DNA of 54,408 bases, taken from the NCBI GenBank assembly GCA_003695675.1, contig RFIA01000005.1, positions 1-54,408 of the forward strand. Direction: 5' to 3'. Below, piece after piece: positions 42,371-50,878 of the stretch (position 1 is its first letter; every line of letters starts with the position of its first letter). Under the pieces are notes generated by a model. That model made no database searches and had not been told where the DNA came from. It saw only the letters and a list, made by a program, of their open reading frames with translations. The position numbers and the translations under genes were made by a program. The DNA is from Chloroflexota bacterium. GTDB lineage: Bacteria > Chloroflexota > Anaerolineae > Aggregatilineales > Phototrophicaceae.

Positions 42371-43189
42371 ATGAACAAAGACGAATTGCAAGCCTTAATC
42401 CCCGCATACACACTCGGCGCATTAGATGCGAACGAGTATGCGGAATTTGAAGCTTGGTTGATGAGCGACCCTGAAGCACAATCTCTCGTCGCCGAATACC
42501 AAGCTCTTGCTGATTCGCTCGTTTTGTTGACACCTGCACGCCACGCCCCCCCACATCTCGGCGACGACTTGCGTCGGCGCTTGGCGGCCGACCGGCAGCG
42601 TCGTACCACGATGCAGGCAAGACCGGTCATGCGTCCTCGTCTGCGCAAACGCAATCGCAAACTTGAATTTGTTGGCGCGGTCATGGCAGCAGTTGCCGCG
42701 ATTGTTCTCGCTATTGGGGTCTTCATTTTAAGCGATGACGACACACCATCGCAGGAAAATACGCCGGTATCTGTGGCCGAATTATCGCCACTCGTACCCG
42801 TCGAAATGTTTGAAGCGTTCGATGAAGACCCGGACACGAATGACAATAGCGCAACCGGCGAAATGGAAGGCTTGTGGGGTAAAGTCGTCGTCACCTCTGA
42901 CGGGATGACGGCAATGGTCGCGATGTGGTCATTGCCGGAAATTGCGACCGATGAAGCCTTTGAAGTGTGGCTCGTTCCTGAAGAAGGGAGCGATAGCCAG
43001 ATGCGCAGTGTTTCACTTTTTGTCGACACCAACGACGATGAGCCGGCAATCATCGAAATTCCGTTGGATGAACCGCTTCATCATTATGCAGCTGTGGGCG
43101 TTTCAATCGAGAAGCGAGACGGACAACATCACACCGCGCCGTCAGATGACCCTATTCTCGGTGTGCCCGTGCCGTCGATTCCAACATAG
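42371..43189 (+). CDS. Anti-sigma factor, RskA family
   Basis: A protein of 272 aa. The N-terminal about 60 residues form an anti-sigma domain with the helix LIPAYTLGALDANEYAEFEAWL, lacking the HxxxCxxC zinc site. One TM lies at residues about 100-120, followed by an acidic linker and an extracytoplasmic RskA domain (about 130-265: WGKVVVTSDGMTAMVAMWSLPEI, FEVWLVPEEG). It should hold the upstream sigma factor at the membrane until an outside signal triggers proteolysis. It starts 96 nt after the sigma gene; the ribosome-binding site is not clear, and the gap may contain a second promoter. Confidence 0.9.
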   Translation: MNKDELQALIPAYTLGALDANEYAEFEAWLMSDPEAQSLVAEYQALADSLVLLTPARHAPPHLGDDLRRRLAADRQRRTTMQARPVMRPRLRKRNRKLEFVGAVMAAVAAIVLAIGVFILSDDDTPSQENTPVSVAELSPLVPVEMFEAFDEDPDTNDNSATGEMEGLWGKVVVTSDGMTAMVAMWSLPEIATDEAFEVWLVPEEGSDSQMRSVSLFVDTNDDEPAIIEIPLDEPLHHYAAVGVSIEKRDGQHHTAPSDDPILGVPVPSIPT

Positions 43190-43202
43190 ACCAGCTCCAA
43201 AC

Positions 43203-43230
43203 AAAAAAGCGATAGAGATTTCTCCATCGC
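43203..43230 (-). terminator. Rho-independent terminator of tRNA-Ser
   Basis: On the minus strand GCGATGGAGA-AA-TCTCTATCGC (9 of 10 pairs) is followed by TTTTTTGT. It lies 11 nt after the 3' end of the tRNA. Confidence 0.9.
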
Positions 43231-43241
43231 CTATCTTGTGC

Positions 43242-43325
43242 GGAGAGGGTGGGATTCGAACCCACGAAGGTGTTACCCTTACTCGCTTTCCAGACGAGCG
43301 CGTTAGGCCACTACGCTACCCCTCC
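43242..43325 (-). tRNA. trnS: tRNA-Ser (anticodon GGA)
   Basis: Class II tRNA of 84 nt. The acceptor stem GGAGGGG/CCTCTCC has one G-U pair, the anticodon arm is CTCGT-CTGGAAA-GCGAG, there is a long variable arm, and the T arm is GTGGGTTCGAATCCCAC. The loop places GGA at positions 34-36, reading UCC and UCU. CCA is not encoded; the next bases are GCA. A TATACT box lies 14 nt upstream on its strand and a strong terminator directly downstream, so it is a single transcription unit. Confidence 0.95.
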
Positions 43326-43339
43326 ATGAGCCTAGGAAT

Positions 43340-43345
43340 AGTATA
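43340..43345 (-). promoter_or_regulatory. Candidate -10 box of tRNA-Ser
   Basis: TATACT on the minus strand ends 14 nt before the tRNA 5' end, fitting a start a few bases ahead of the mature tRNA. No clear -35. Confidence 0.45.
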
Positions 43346-43365
43346 CACAACGCGATAGCTTTTGG

Positions 43366-44229
43366 CTACGGCGATTGTCCTAACGGGCCGGCGCCGGGTA
43401 AATTTTGTCGCGGCTTGTGGTTCAATTGATTCAAAAATTGCGTTACTTGCCACACAAAGACTTCTGTTGCTTCAAGTTGGGGCAAACCACCACAGTCGGA
43501 GATAGGAATCAATTCCGAATTCGGAATAACATATTTGATTTGTTCGCCATAACCCAATGGTTGTGTGGTGTCTTCGACGCCCCATAAGATGAGTGTTGGC
43601 ACAGATGGGATGGCATCTTGCTCAGTAATCATTTGAAGCGTAAACCCCCGCAATATACGCCCAAAACCTGGCGCAGCGGCCTTCGCCCGGCGCACAAAAT
43701 CGTCGGTCAAAATTTCTTTGTGATGAACAACTTCATCCAAAGAACGGTCTACAATGGCAGACCGACCGATGAGTGAAAAGAACCGGCCACCAAGCAATGG
43801 CATCCGAGCGATGAATGTAAATAATGTATTGAATACGACGGTCGGTCTTGGCACGACACCGCCATTCACGATGATGATTGCCGAAGTGTATTCTGGTTTT
43901 TGCGCCGCGAAGACACGCAGCAACAACGCGCTAATCCCATTGCCGACAACTGCCGCTTGCTCGATTTCCAATTCATCAAGTAAGGCCTGAAGCCAGTCAA
44001 CAAATGCGGGCATACGCGAGTCCGGCAGCGCAGCGCTGGCGCCAAATCCGGGCAAGTCTGGTGCGATGACGTGGAATTCTTCGGCGAGCAACGGCATTGC
44101 TTGATGCCAGTGCGAATAGGCGTCGCCGATGCCACCGTGTAGCAGCAGAATCTTGCGATGATGCTCGTCACCGGCTTCCCAATATGACGCAGATAATCCG
44201 TTGATGGTGATGGTCTGTTGGTTCATCAT
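43366..44229 (-). CDS. Alpha/beta-hydrolase fold protein with degenerate active site
   Basis: A protein of 287 aa with the usual oxyanion-type LLHGGIGDAYSHW and PDLPGFGAS strands and an acid residue in LILWGVEDTTQP. The nucleophile elbow reads VVGNGISALL, so the expected Ser of GxSxG is Gly98. The His position near the C-terminus reads DCGGLPQLE instead of DCGHxPxxE (Gly248). Two of three catalytic residues are thus lost while the fold is intact, which suggests a binding or regulatory pseudo-enzyme. The ATG at 44229 overlaps the stop of the glutaredoxin gene by 1 nt (TAATG), so the two are translationally coupled. Confidence 0.85.
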   Translation of the reverse strand: MMNQQTITINGLSASYWEAGDEHHRKILLLHGGIGDAYSHWHQAMPLLAEEFHVIAPDLPGFGASAALPDSRMPAFVDWLQALLDELEIEQAAVVGNGISALLLRVFAAQKPEYTSAIIIVNGGVVPRPTVVFNTLFTFIARMPLLGGRFFSLIGRSAIVDRSLDEVVHHKEILTDDFVRRAKAAAPGFGRILRGFTLQMITEQDAIPSVPTLILWGVEDTTQPLGYGEQIKYVIPNSELIPISDCGGLPQLEATEVFVWQVTQFLNQLNHKPRQNLPGAGPLGQSP

Positions 44230-44579
44230 TAATCTTTGCTGACAGAGTTTGCCATAATAAATTTGTGTTGAGCGAGCCAATCAATCAATTCATCGGCATT
44301 CGGTTCGGTTATCATTGTGTCGCGATTGCGCCCACGCGGACTCACACCTTCGCTCAATGGGAGTGGTTCTCGATAGGGTAGCATCTCGCCGGGTTGCGCA
44401 ACAACAAATGTTGGCACCGAGAGAAATCCCGTCCATTCGAGTACACGGTCACGCGCAGCATCATCGACATCGATGAAAATTTCGCGATACGTCACGTCGT
44501 ATTGGTCGAGCACTCTTTTGGCTATATTGACAAACGGACAAAAGCCTCGCCTTGAATACATCACCAGCTCTTTTGACAT
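44229..44579 (-). CDS. Glutaredoxin/thioredoxin-fold protein (monothiol-type active site)
   Basis: A protein of 116 aa with an active site GFCPF (Cys14) at the end of the first strand, so only one cysteine of the CPYC pair is present. The cis-Pro strand FLSVPTFVV is at about residues 52-60. The fold is typical of glutaredoxins or NrdH-like proteins. The chosen start ATG at 44579 leaves the natural N-terminus MSKELVMYSRRG. It is coupled by a 1-nt overlap to the hydrolase-like gene downstream. Possible roles: glutathione- or bacillithiol-dependent reduction or Fe-S transfer. Confidence 0.8.
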   Translation of the reverse strand: MSKELVMYSRRGFCPFVNIAKRVLDQYDVTYREIFIDVDDAARDRVLEWTGFLSVPTFVVAQPGEMLPYREPLPLSEGVSPRGRNRDTMITEPNADELIDWLAQHKFIMANSVSKD

Positions 44580-44740
44580 AACCACACACTCGCCTTGCTC
44601 ATTATCAAAACACGACATACATTGTAACAGATACTTAGGTGCTGACCAAAATTTCGTCGTGGTTTGGTGGATAAATGTTGTCCGTGAATGAGGCATCACA
44701 TCTAATGAGCACGACCTACGCAAAATAGGCTCATGCGCGA

Positions 44741-44760
44741 GGTTCGCGAACCGCCCCTAC
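44741..44760. repeat. REP-like remnant GGTTCGCGAACC plus GCCCCTAC
   Basis: A perfect 12-bp palindrome (44741-44752) adjoins GCCCCTAC (44753-44760), the right arm of the GTAGGGGC family whose intact form is at 18349-18377; the left arm is lost. It lies between the TIR gene's stop and the glutaredoxin gene. Confidence 0.5.
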
Positions 44761-44784
44761 CATCACAACGTGCGTGTAGACTCA

Positions 44785-47700
44785 TCACGACGTCGGCGTG
44801 ACAGCATCTGTCGGGATCGCAGAGGGCGTCGGACTATCAATCGGCGTCCACACCGGCAGCGGAGTCAGCGGCGTGGTCGTCGGCGTCGGTGTGCGCGTTA
44901 TGAAGAGTGTCGGCGCAAGCGGTGTCGTCGTCCCCGCTATACATAATGGGGCAACATTGAACTGTTGCCGTTGTTCGCAATTGAGCACAATCACCTGACG
45001 ATTTTGATAAGTCCACGCAATCAATTCATCGAGCGAATCGATACGATGCAAAATCATGCGTCCCGCAATACAAGAAGCATTTTCATCGCGCCGACCACAT
45101 GAGGTGGAGAGGGCAGTGACGCCGTCGGGGGAGAAAGCCACACTCATAACTTCATCTGTGTGTCCTATAAAACGGCGGATTGCCTCATCGCGTTCTACAT
45201 CCCACAAGATCAGGGTATTATCTTTTGAGGCAGAGAGAGCGGTTACCCCATCGGGAGAGAAGTCCACGCTATCAACAACATCCGTGTGCCCTGTGAAGCG
45301 TCGCAATTCCACACCACGCGCCACATCCCACAAGATCACCGTATTATCAACCGAGCCAGAAAGAGCGGTCACCCCATCGGGGGAGAAGGCCACACTCAAA
45401 ACTTCAGCCACATGCCCCTCAAAGCGACGTAGTTCCGTGCCACGTTCCACATCCCACAAGATCAGGGTATTATCCCATGAGCCGGAGAGAGCAGTGGCAC
45501 CATCGGGGGAGAAAGCTACACTCGTCACAGGAGCCGTGTGCCCCGCAAAGCGGCGGATTTCGTCGCCACGTTCCACATCCCACAAGATCAGCGTGCTGTC
45601 CCATGAGCCAGAAAGAGCGGTGGCGCCATCGGGGGAGAAAGCTACACTCGTCACAGGAGCCGTGTGCCCCGCAAAGCGGCGTAGTTGCGTACCGCGTGCC
45701 ACATCCCATAAGATCAGCGTATTATCAAATGAGCCGGAGAGCACGGTCATCCCATCGGGGGAGAAAGCCACGCTCGTCACAGGAGCTGTGTGCCCGGTAA
45801 AATTGCGGATTGCCGCGCCACGTTCCACATCCCACAAAATCAGCGTATTATCCAAGGAGCCGGAGAGCGCCATGGCGCCATCGGGGGCGAAGGCCACGCT
45901 CGTCGCAGCCGCCGTGTGCCCTTCAAAGTGGCGAATTTCGTCGCCGCGTGCCACATCCCACAAAATCACCGTATTATCCAAGGAGCCAGAGAGGACAGTG
46001 GCACCATCGGGGGAGAAAGCCACGCTCAAAATATCCGCCGCGTGTCCCTCAAAGCGGCGTAGTTGCATACCGCGTTCCACATCCCATAAGATCAGCGTAT
46101 TATCCAAGGAGCCAGAGAGCGCCGTGGCACCATCGGGGGCGAAGGCCACGCTCCTCACAGCCGCCGTGTGCCCTTCAAAACGTCGGATTGTCTCGCCGGT
46201 GTTCATATCCCACAAGATCAGCGTATTGTCCAATGAGGCGGAGAGGGCGGTGGCGTCGTCAGGGGAGAAAGCCACGCTCAAAATATCATCCGTGTGTCCT
46301 TCAAAGCGGCGGATTGCTTCACCGGTGCTCACATCCCACAAGATCAGCGTATTGTCCAATGAGGCGGAGAGAGCGGTAGCGCCGTCAGGGGCAAAGGCCA
46401 CACTCATCACAACATCCGTGTGCCCTTCAAAGCGGCGGATTATCTTGCCGCGCTTCACATCCCACAAGATCAACGTATTATCCGATGAGCCAGAGAGCGC
46501 CGTGGCACCATCGGGGGCGAAGGCCACGCTCCTCACAGCCGCTGTGTGCCCTTCAAAGTGACGGATTGCCTTGCCGCTCGCGACATCCCACAAAATTAGC
46601 GTATTGTCCAATGAACCAGAGAGGGCGGTGGTGCCGTCAGGGGCGAAGGCCACACTCAAAACCTCGTCTACGTGCCCCACAAAGCGACGTAGTTCCACAC
46701 CGTGCTCCACATCCCATAAGATCAGTGTATTGTCCAATGAGCCAGAGAGCGCGGTGGCGCCGTCGGGGGAGAAGGCCACACTCGTTACAAGAAACGCATG
46801 TCCTTCAAGACGGCGGCGTAGGCCACTGTTGTAACCGATGTCGGCCAAGATGCTTTGTGATAAGGGGGGCGGATTATCATGTGCGTTGGCGGCGAGGGCA
46901 ACCGGCAACGCCTCTAACACATTGCCATTTTTGTACAAGACGTCGGCCTGTTGCGCGAGTTCGAGCGATTTGATGTCGTTTTCAGCTTGTGCGATGACAC
47001 TTCGTGACTGCGCCACATCCGTGCTGATGGCATCGCGTGTCGCTTCTCCGGCGACGACGGTGCTTTGAGCATCGCGTCCCTCACGCTGCGCCTCGCGCAA
47101 CGAGACAATCGCGCCGACAATCACGACGACGGCGGCGACGACAAGCACGAGCAGCGTCGGCAAGATGAAAGTGCCATAGATGTAGGCGCGACGAGCAATC
47201 TCGCGACGTTCATCTTCGACCTCGCGGCTGCGGGCGATGTACTCACGGTGCAGGTTGAGCGGTTCGGGGTTTTTATCCACACTGTGTTCGAGCCAATATT
47301 CGGCGCCGTCAACCTCGATACCGGTCAGCAAAAAGCCGTCATCTTTGTCGCCGCGCTCCCAGCGCAACGCACGTTGCAAAATCTCGGTATGTTCACGGAC
47401 GTGTTCGTGATCGGCTTTGATGGCCGTGATTAATTTGTCGAGCGCTTCGTCGAAATCATCGTCATCACGAAAGAAGAGCCAATTGTGCATCGAAATGGCT
47501 TCCATGTTGTTATTAGCAATCGCGGTCAATTCGCGGTCGCCAAGCCATTGCTCTTCATATTGTTCCAGCTTGCCTACTTCGTTCTTTAAAGCCTCGAGCG
47601 CGTCATTGTTGTTCGGTTCGACATAGACGACGGGGATGATGCGCTTGCCGGTTTGGGTGGCATAATCGAATTCGAGATGACAAATCGGCGATTCGAGCGA

Positions 47701-47901
47701 GTCTTGCGTGATGATGAAGACAAAATTGTCCGCCCCTTCGATGCCCTTCTTGATCTCCATCCACCAATGCGCTGCCGGTGGAATGTTTTTCCGATCAATC
47801 CAGATGTCTTCGTCACTGAATCCGTTGTCTTTGAGCGCGTCGAATAAGCGCTCCACGAAGTCGCGATTGTTCGACGAATACGAGATGAATAGATCAGTCA
47901 T
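44785..47901 (-). CDS. TIR-TM-WD40 receptor-like protein
   Basis: A protein of 1038 aa. TIR domain at residues 1-130: start MTDLFISYSSNNRDFVERLF, loop IDRKNIPPAAHWW, and catalytic Glu77 candidate in SPICHLEFDYA as in NADase TIRs. Residues about 243-267 form one TM. A coiled stretch (270-330) follows. Residues about 350-950 hold 13 near-identical WD40 blades plus a degenerate 14th, enough for two seven-bladed propellers. The C-terminus is Thr/Pro-rich. Positive residues before the TM place TIR inside and WD40 outside. Likely an extracellular or envelope sensor with a cytoplasmic NAD-cleaving or signalling head. AAGGGTGG lies before the ATG. Confidence 0.9.
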   Translation of the reverse strand: MTDLFISYSSNNRDFVERLFDALKDNGFSDEDIWIDRKNIPPAAHWWMEIKKGIEGADNFVFIITQDSLESPICHLEFDYATQTGKRIIPVVYVEPNNNDALEALKNEVGKLEQYEEQWLGDRELTAIANNNMEAISMHNWLFFRDDDDFDEALDKLITAIKADHEHVREHTEILQRALRWERGDKDDGFLLTGIEVDGAEYWLEHSVDKNPEPLNLHREYIARSREVEDERREIARRAYIYGTFILPTLLVLVVAAVVVIVGAIVSLREAQREGRDAQSTVVAGEATRDAISTDVAQSRSVIAQAENDIKSLELAQQADVLYKNGNVLEALPVALAANAHDNPPPLSQSILADIGYNSGLRRRLEGHAFLVTSVAFSPDGATALSGSLDNTLILWDVEHGVELRRFVGHVDEVLSVAFAPDGTTALSGSLDNTLILWDVASGKAIRHFEGHTAAVRSVAFAPDGATALSGSSDNTLILWDVKRGKIIRRFEGHTDVVMSVAFAPDGATALSASLDNTLILWDVSTGEAIRRFEGHTDDILSVAFSPDDATALSASLDNTLILWDMNTGETIRRFEGHTAAVRSVAFAPDGATALSGSLDNTLILWDVERGMQLRRFEGHAADILSVAFSPDGATVLSGSLDNTVILWDVARGDEIRHFEGHTAAATSVAFAPDGAMALSGSLDNTLILWDVERGAAIRNFTGHTAPVTSVAFSPDGMTVLSGSFDNTLILWDVARGTQLRRFAGHTAPVTSVAFSPDGATALSGSWDSTLILWDVERGDEIRRFAGHTAPVTSVAFSPDGATALSGSWDNTLILWDVERGTELRRFEGHVAEVLSVAFSPDGVTALSGSVDNTVILWDVARGVELRRFTGHTDVVDSVDFSPDGVTALSASKDNTLILWDVERDEAIRRFIGHTDEVMSVAFSPDGVTALSTSCGRRDENASCIAGRMILHRIDSLDELIAWTYQNRQVIVLNCEQRQQFNVAPLCIAGTTTPLAPTLFITRTPTPTTTPLTPLPVWTPIDSPTPSAIPTDAVTPTS
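45106..46838 (-). repeat. 13-14 tandem 126-bp WD40 coding repeats
   Basis: Copies of one 126-bp unit follow at exact 126-bp spacing; the phrase encoding TLILWD (reverse strand) recurs at 45207, 45333, 45459, 45585, 45711, 45837, 45963, 46089, 46215, 46341, 46467, 46593 and 46719, approximately. DNA-level similarity is very high, so the array is recent or homogenised. Confidence 0.85.
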
Positions 47902-48137
47902 GTGCCACCCTTACCGCATTACCAATACGACGCACGCGGCGCTCATTATGACAGGCGATGGACGAATGCGCAAACGGTCTGCATGGCGAACAATCGCTTC
48001 GTGGCACGCGGGATGTTCTCCCGGTTGAGTTGTCTCGATTTATCGCGTATCATGCGCCTTAATAGGTGGAAAGTACAAAGTCATGTTATAGTTTGACCAT
48101 CAACAATTGATCTCTTCTTTACCCGAAAGGGCGGCTT
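47902..48137. other. Divergent gap of the TIR gene
   Basis: Only a TGTTATAGT site (48084-48092) for the rightward gene is recognised; no promoter for the TIR gene is obvious. Confidence 0.4.
48084..48092 (+). promoter_or_regulatory. Candidate extended -10 promoter (TGTTATAGT)
   Basis: TGTTATAGT lies 45 nt before the ATG at 48138; it matches the pattern of the other rightward genes except for G at the fifth box position. Confidence 0.45.
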
Positions 48138-48893
48138 ATGTTCAATAACATTTTGCTCAATCCAGAACTAAAAGGACATCGCATCGTCAAAGACTTCACT
48201 AACAAAGGTGGCGTGCGCGGTTATGTCGAACATCCTGACCATTGGGAGTATACCTACTTCCAATTGCATCCTGATGACCCCAATCGATTTCCACAATGCC
48301 TGCATCGTGATCGCGGTTATGTCATCGCGGCGGGATGGATGAAGTGGGAGAGCGGTCTCGTGCAACGCAATGTCGCGTTGCGCGGCGGTCAGCGCTATTT
48401 GTGCAAGGCGATCTTCCAACCGAATGTGTCATTCACCGGCGGCACACCACCCGATTGGCAAGCGACGATTCGTTGGCGTTTTTGGTTGGATGTCAAAGGT
48501 GGTGACCCGGTATACACCGATTGGACATCAACGACGAAACCCTCGTATGGCATCGAGGACGAGCATTTGTTTGTCGTCGAGGCGACACAAGATGTAGTCG
48601 TCGATTATTATTTCAAGGTGTCGTGCAATTGGGAAAATAATGCCTGCGATTTCAACATCTACAGCCTGACGATGGAAGAGGCGCCGGGTGATTATGGCGT
48701 GCCGACGTATATCGGCGCGGGGACAGCGCCAGCGCCAGTGACACAACCGCCATCGCAACCAGAACCCCCATCGCAGCCGACGATTCCGCAAGAGCCAATC
48801 GGTGGCAGCAGCAACGAAGCAGAAATCGAGCAAATTGCGCAAGAATTGCGTCGGCTCGCCAACCGCCTCGACAATCTGACCGGGCACGGTTGA
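48138..48893 (+). CDS. Pro-rich protein with beta-sandwich domain, unknown function
   Basis: A protein of 251 aa. Residues 1-190 look like a beta-sandwich of the carbohydrate-binding type (FNNILLNPELKGHR opening; HLFVVEATQDVVVDYYFKVSC; CNWENNACDFNIYSL ending), with a pair of cysteines likely bridged. A Pro-rich linker follows (PSQPEPPSQPTIPQEP), then a short C-terminal helix (EAEIEQIAQELRRLANRLDN) that may oligomerise. There is no signal peptide, so export, if any, is non-classical. AAAGGGCGG precedes the ATG. A terminator follows. Confidence 0.65.
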   Translation: MFNNILLNPELKGHRIVKDFTNKGGVRGYVEHPDHWEYTYFQLHPDDPNRFPQCLHRDRGYVIAAGWMKWESGLVQRNVALRGGQRYLCKAIFQPNVSFTGGTPPDWQATIRWRFWLDVKGGDPVYTDWTSTTKPSYGIEDEHLFVVEATQDVVVDYYFKVSCNWENNACDFNIYSLTMEEAPGDYGVPTYIGAGTAPAPVTQPPSQPEPPSQPTIPQEPIGGSSNEAEIEQIAQELRRLANRLDNLTGHG

Positions 48894-48922
48894 TCCGATT
48901 TTGTGCGATAATAGGTGAACAC

Positions 48923-48955
48923 AACAGGGGCGTATTGCGAATACGTCCTTGTTTA
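48923..48955 (+). terminator. Intrinsic terminator after the Pro-rich protein gene
   Basis: AACAGGGGCGTATT and AATACGTCCTTGTT form a 14-bp stem with two G-T pairs and a 3-nt loop, followed by TAT. It lies 29 nt after the stop and faces the convergent di-heme gene. Confidence 0.75.
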
Positions 48956-48993
48956 TGCGAGGTGTTTTCTGGCCACGCGACCGAGTCGCGCCA

Positions 48994-50802
48994 TCATTGT
49001 GCTTGCGGCAAGCTCAGCAGATAAGCGATGAGGGCGTCGAGTTCTTCCGGCGAATGATCGACAATCAATTGGTGCATACCGGGCAAGATGAAAAGTTCGC
49101 GCAAAGTCGCGGCGCGACCATCGTGCAAATAGGGCGCGCTCAACCACAACCAACGCAAACCGGGTGTGTCAAATTCGCCACCTGTGCCGACGTCGTGGCG
49201 TTGCAAATCCGTCCCAGCGACGCCGACATGACACGTCGCGCATTCGAGCTGCGTGAACAATGCCGCGCCGCGTGCGACCAAATCAGCATCATCGGGTGGA
49301 CTCGCCGTCGGCCCCTGCAATGTCGCCAGATAAGCCGTCAATGTGTCGAGGTCGGGCGAGAGGCCGGCGTGTGGTTCGGCGAGCGCATCAAATGGTGTTT
49401 GCCCTTCGATGAGGCCGGTGCCAGCTTGCAAGGTGCGTATCTTGAGTTCGACATCGGCCAATTCGTCCCACGTCCCCGACCAATTATAAGGCGCGGTTTC
49501 CAACAAATTAAACAACACCGGCGTATTGCGCACGCCATCACTGACGCCCGGCCACACACGCCCGTCTGAAAGACCATCGAAGTGGCAACTTGCACAACTG
49601 ATGAGATTGTCGTTGCTGACACGGGCGTCGGTCGCGCTGTGAAACAATTGCGACCCGATGAGAATATCTGCCGGAATCGTCAAATTACTGATGACAATCA
49701 GATCGATGACGCGACGCTCTGCCGTGTTGATAATCGAAATCGTGCCGTCGAGCATGTTATGCACAAAGCCGACCGAGTTGTCACGGTTGAGCAATATCGC
49801 CCGCGGATTCGCGCCGACGGGAATATTGTCTATCGCCCGGCCAGACGACAAATCGATCATCGAGACGTCGTTACTGCCCGCGTTAGCAACATAGATGATG
49901 CGTTGATTGCGGTCGACAGCAGCCGCAAACGGCATATTCACCGGGCGGTCAACAGCCGAAAGCGCGATGCGGTCTCGTGGGATGAGTTGCAAAGTGCTCA
50001 AATCAACCGTATTCACAATCGGGAAAATCGTCGTGTCATACGTCGGATTTTGCTCATGGTTATTGCTACGACTCTGTGGCAGATAGGCGAGGCCGCGAGT
50101 CGTATCGATTTCTATCGCTTGCGACAGGCTGACATCGCCGCCGGTGCTGATGCTTTCGACCACGCGCCCGGTCGGCAAATAAATCAGTGTCAATTGCCCA
50201 TTCCACAAATGCGTGACGTACAATAAATTGCCCCATATAGCGATGCCAGCTGGGTTCGGCGGCACGGCGATGCGCTCAAGAATGTCACCGGTGATGATGT
50301 TGAGGCGTACAACTTCATTACTGCCCTGCACGGTGATGTAGGCGTCGATATTGCTGTTGCTGACGATACCATAAGGCAGCACACCGCCAACCGGGAAGGT
50401 GTTCTCGACTACGGCGGCGCGGATGTCGATGACACTCACCGTCGCGTCACCGCGATTGACGACGAGGGCGCGTTCGCCATCATCCGTCAGCGCGATAGTG
50501 CGCGGGTCAAGCCCAACAGGGATTTCGGCGACAACAACACCTTGTACCGGCGCGACAATCGAGACCGTATTATTGAGCATGTTGGCCGCGATGAGCAAAC
50601 CTTCGGGCGTGATGACCATCGAACTGCTGCTGATAGCGCGGTTGGTTCGGGCGTCCGGCAAAACATATAACGGCGGGTTATCATCCTGCGCTTGTACGGC
50701 AAACATGCCGACGGCCATCATGGGCAGCATCATGAACAGCCACACGACGACCAAACCCGAACGCGCCGCTAAGCCTCTCTTGATTGACATGACCGTGTGC
50801 AT
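48994..50802 (-). CDS. YncE-like beta-propeller fused to di-heme cytochrome c (MauG/CcpA-like)
   Basis: A secreted protein of 602 aa with an N-terminal signal (about residues 15-38, ending VQAQ). A YVTN/YncE-type seven-bladed propeller spans about residues 45-370 (repeats such as VSIVAPVQGVVVAEIPVGLDPRTIALTDD). The C-terminal di-heme module contains CASCHFDG and CATCHVG heme attachments and SAPYLHDGRAATLRELF, as in MauG and cytochrome c peroxidase relatives. AGGGG at 7-nt spacing fixes the ATG at 50802. Possible role: binding of a peptide or metal with peroxidase or electron-transfer chemistry outside the membrane. Confidence 0.85.
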   Translation of the reverse strand: MHTVMSIKRGLAARSGLVVVWLFMMLPMMAVGMFAVQAQDDNPPLYVLPDARTNRAISSSSMVITPEGLLIAANMLNNTVSIVAPVQGVVVAEIPVGLDPRTIALTDDGERALVVNRGDATVSVIDIRAAVVENTFPVGGVLPYGIVSNSNIDAYITVQGSNEVVRLNIITGDILERIAVPPNPAGIAIWGNLLYVTHLWNGQLTLIYLPTGRVVESISTGGDVSLSQAIEIDTTRGLAYLPQSRSNNHEQNPTYDTTIFPIVNTVDLSTLQLIPRDRIALSAVDRPVNMPFAAAVDRNQRIIYVANAGSNDVSMIDLSSGRAIDNIPVGANPRAILLNRDNSVGFVHNMLDGTISIINTAERRVIDLIVISNLTIPADILIGSQLFHSATDARVSNDNLISCASCHFDGLSDGRVWPGVSDGVRNTPVLFNLLETAPYNWSGTWDELADVELKIRTLQAGTGLIEGQTPFDALAEPHAGLSPDLDTLTAYLATLQGPTASPPDDADLVARGAALFTQLECATCHVGVAGTDLQRHDVGTGGEFDTPGLRWLWLSAPYLHDGRAATLRELFILPGMHQLIVDHSPEELDALIAYLLSLPQAQ

Positions 50803-50878
50803 CAACAATCCCCTAATTGTGCCTACTCAGCATACACGAGCGAAGCGAGCAGGACAAAAGCAATTGAACTGCAAAGAC

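Noticed and set aside
45056-46561. A 501-codon open frame on the plus strand
   Set aside because: It is the antisense frame of the WD40 repeats; its translation is itself an artefactual repeat (EPERAVTPSGEKATL pattern), with no ribosome-binding site.
45106-46838. Tandem 126-bp repeats as a possible CRISPR or satellite array
   Set aside because: The units are in-frame WD40 blades of one continuous protein; there are no unique spacers and no cas genes.
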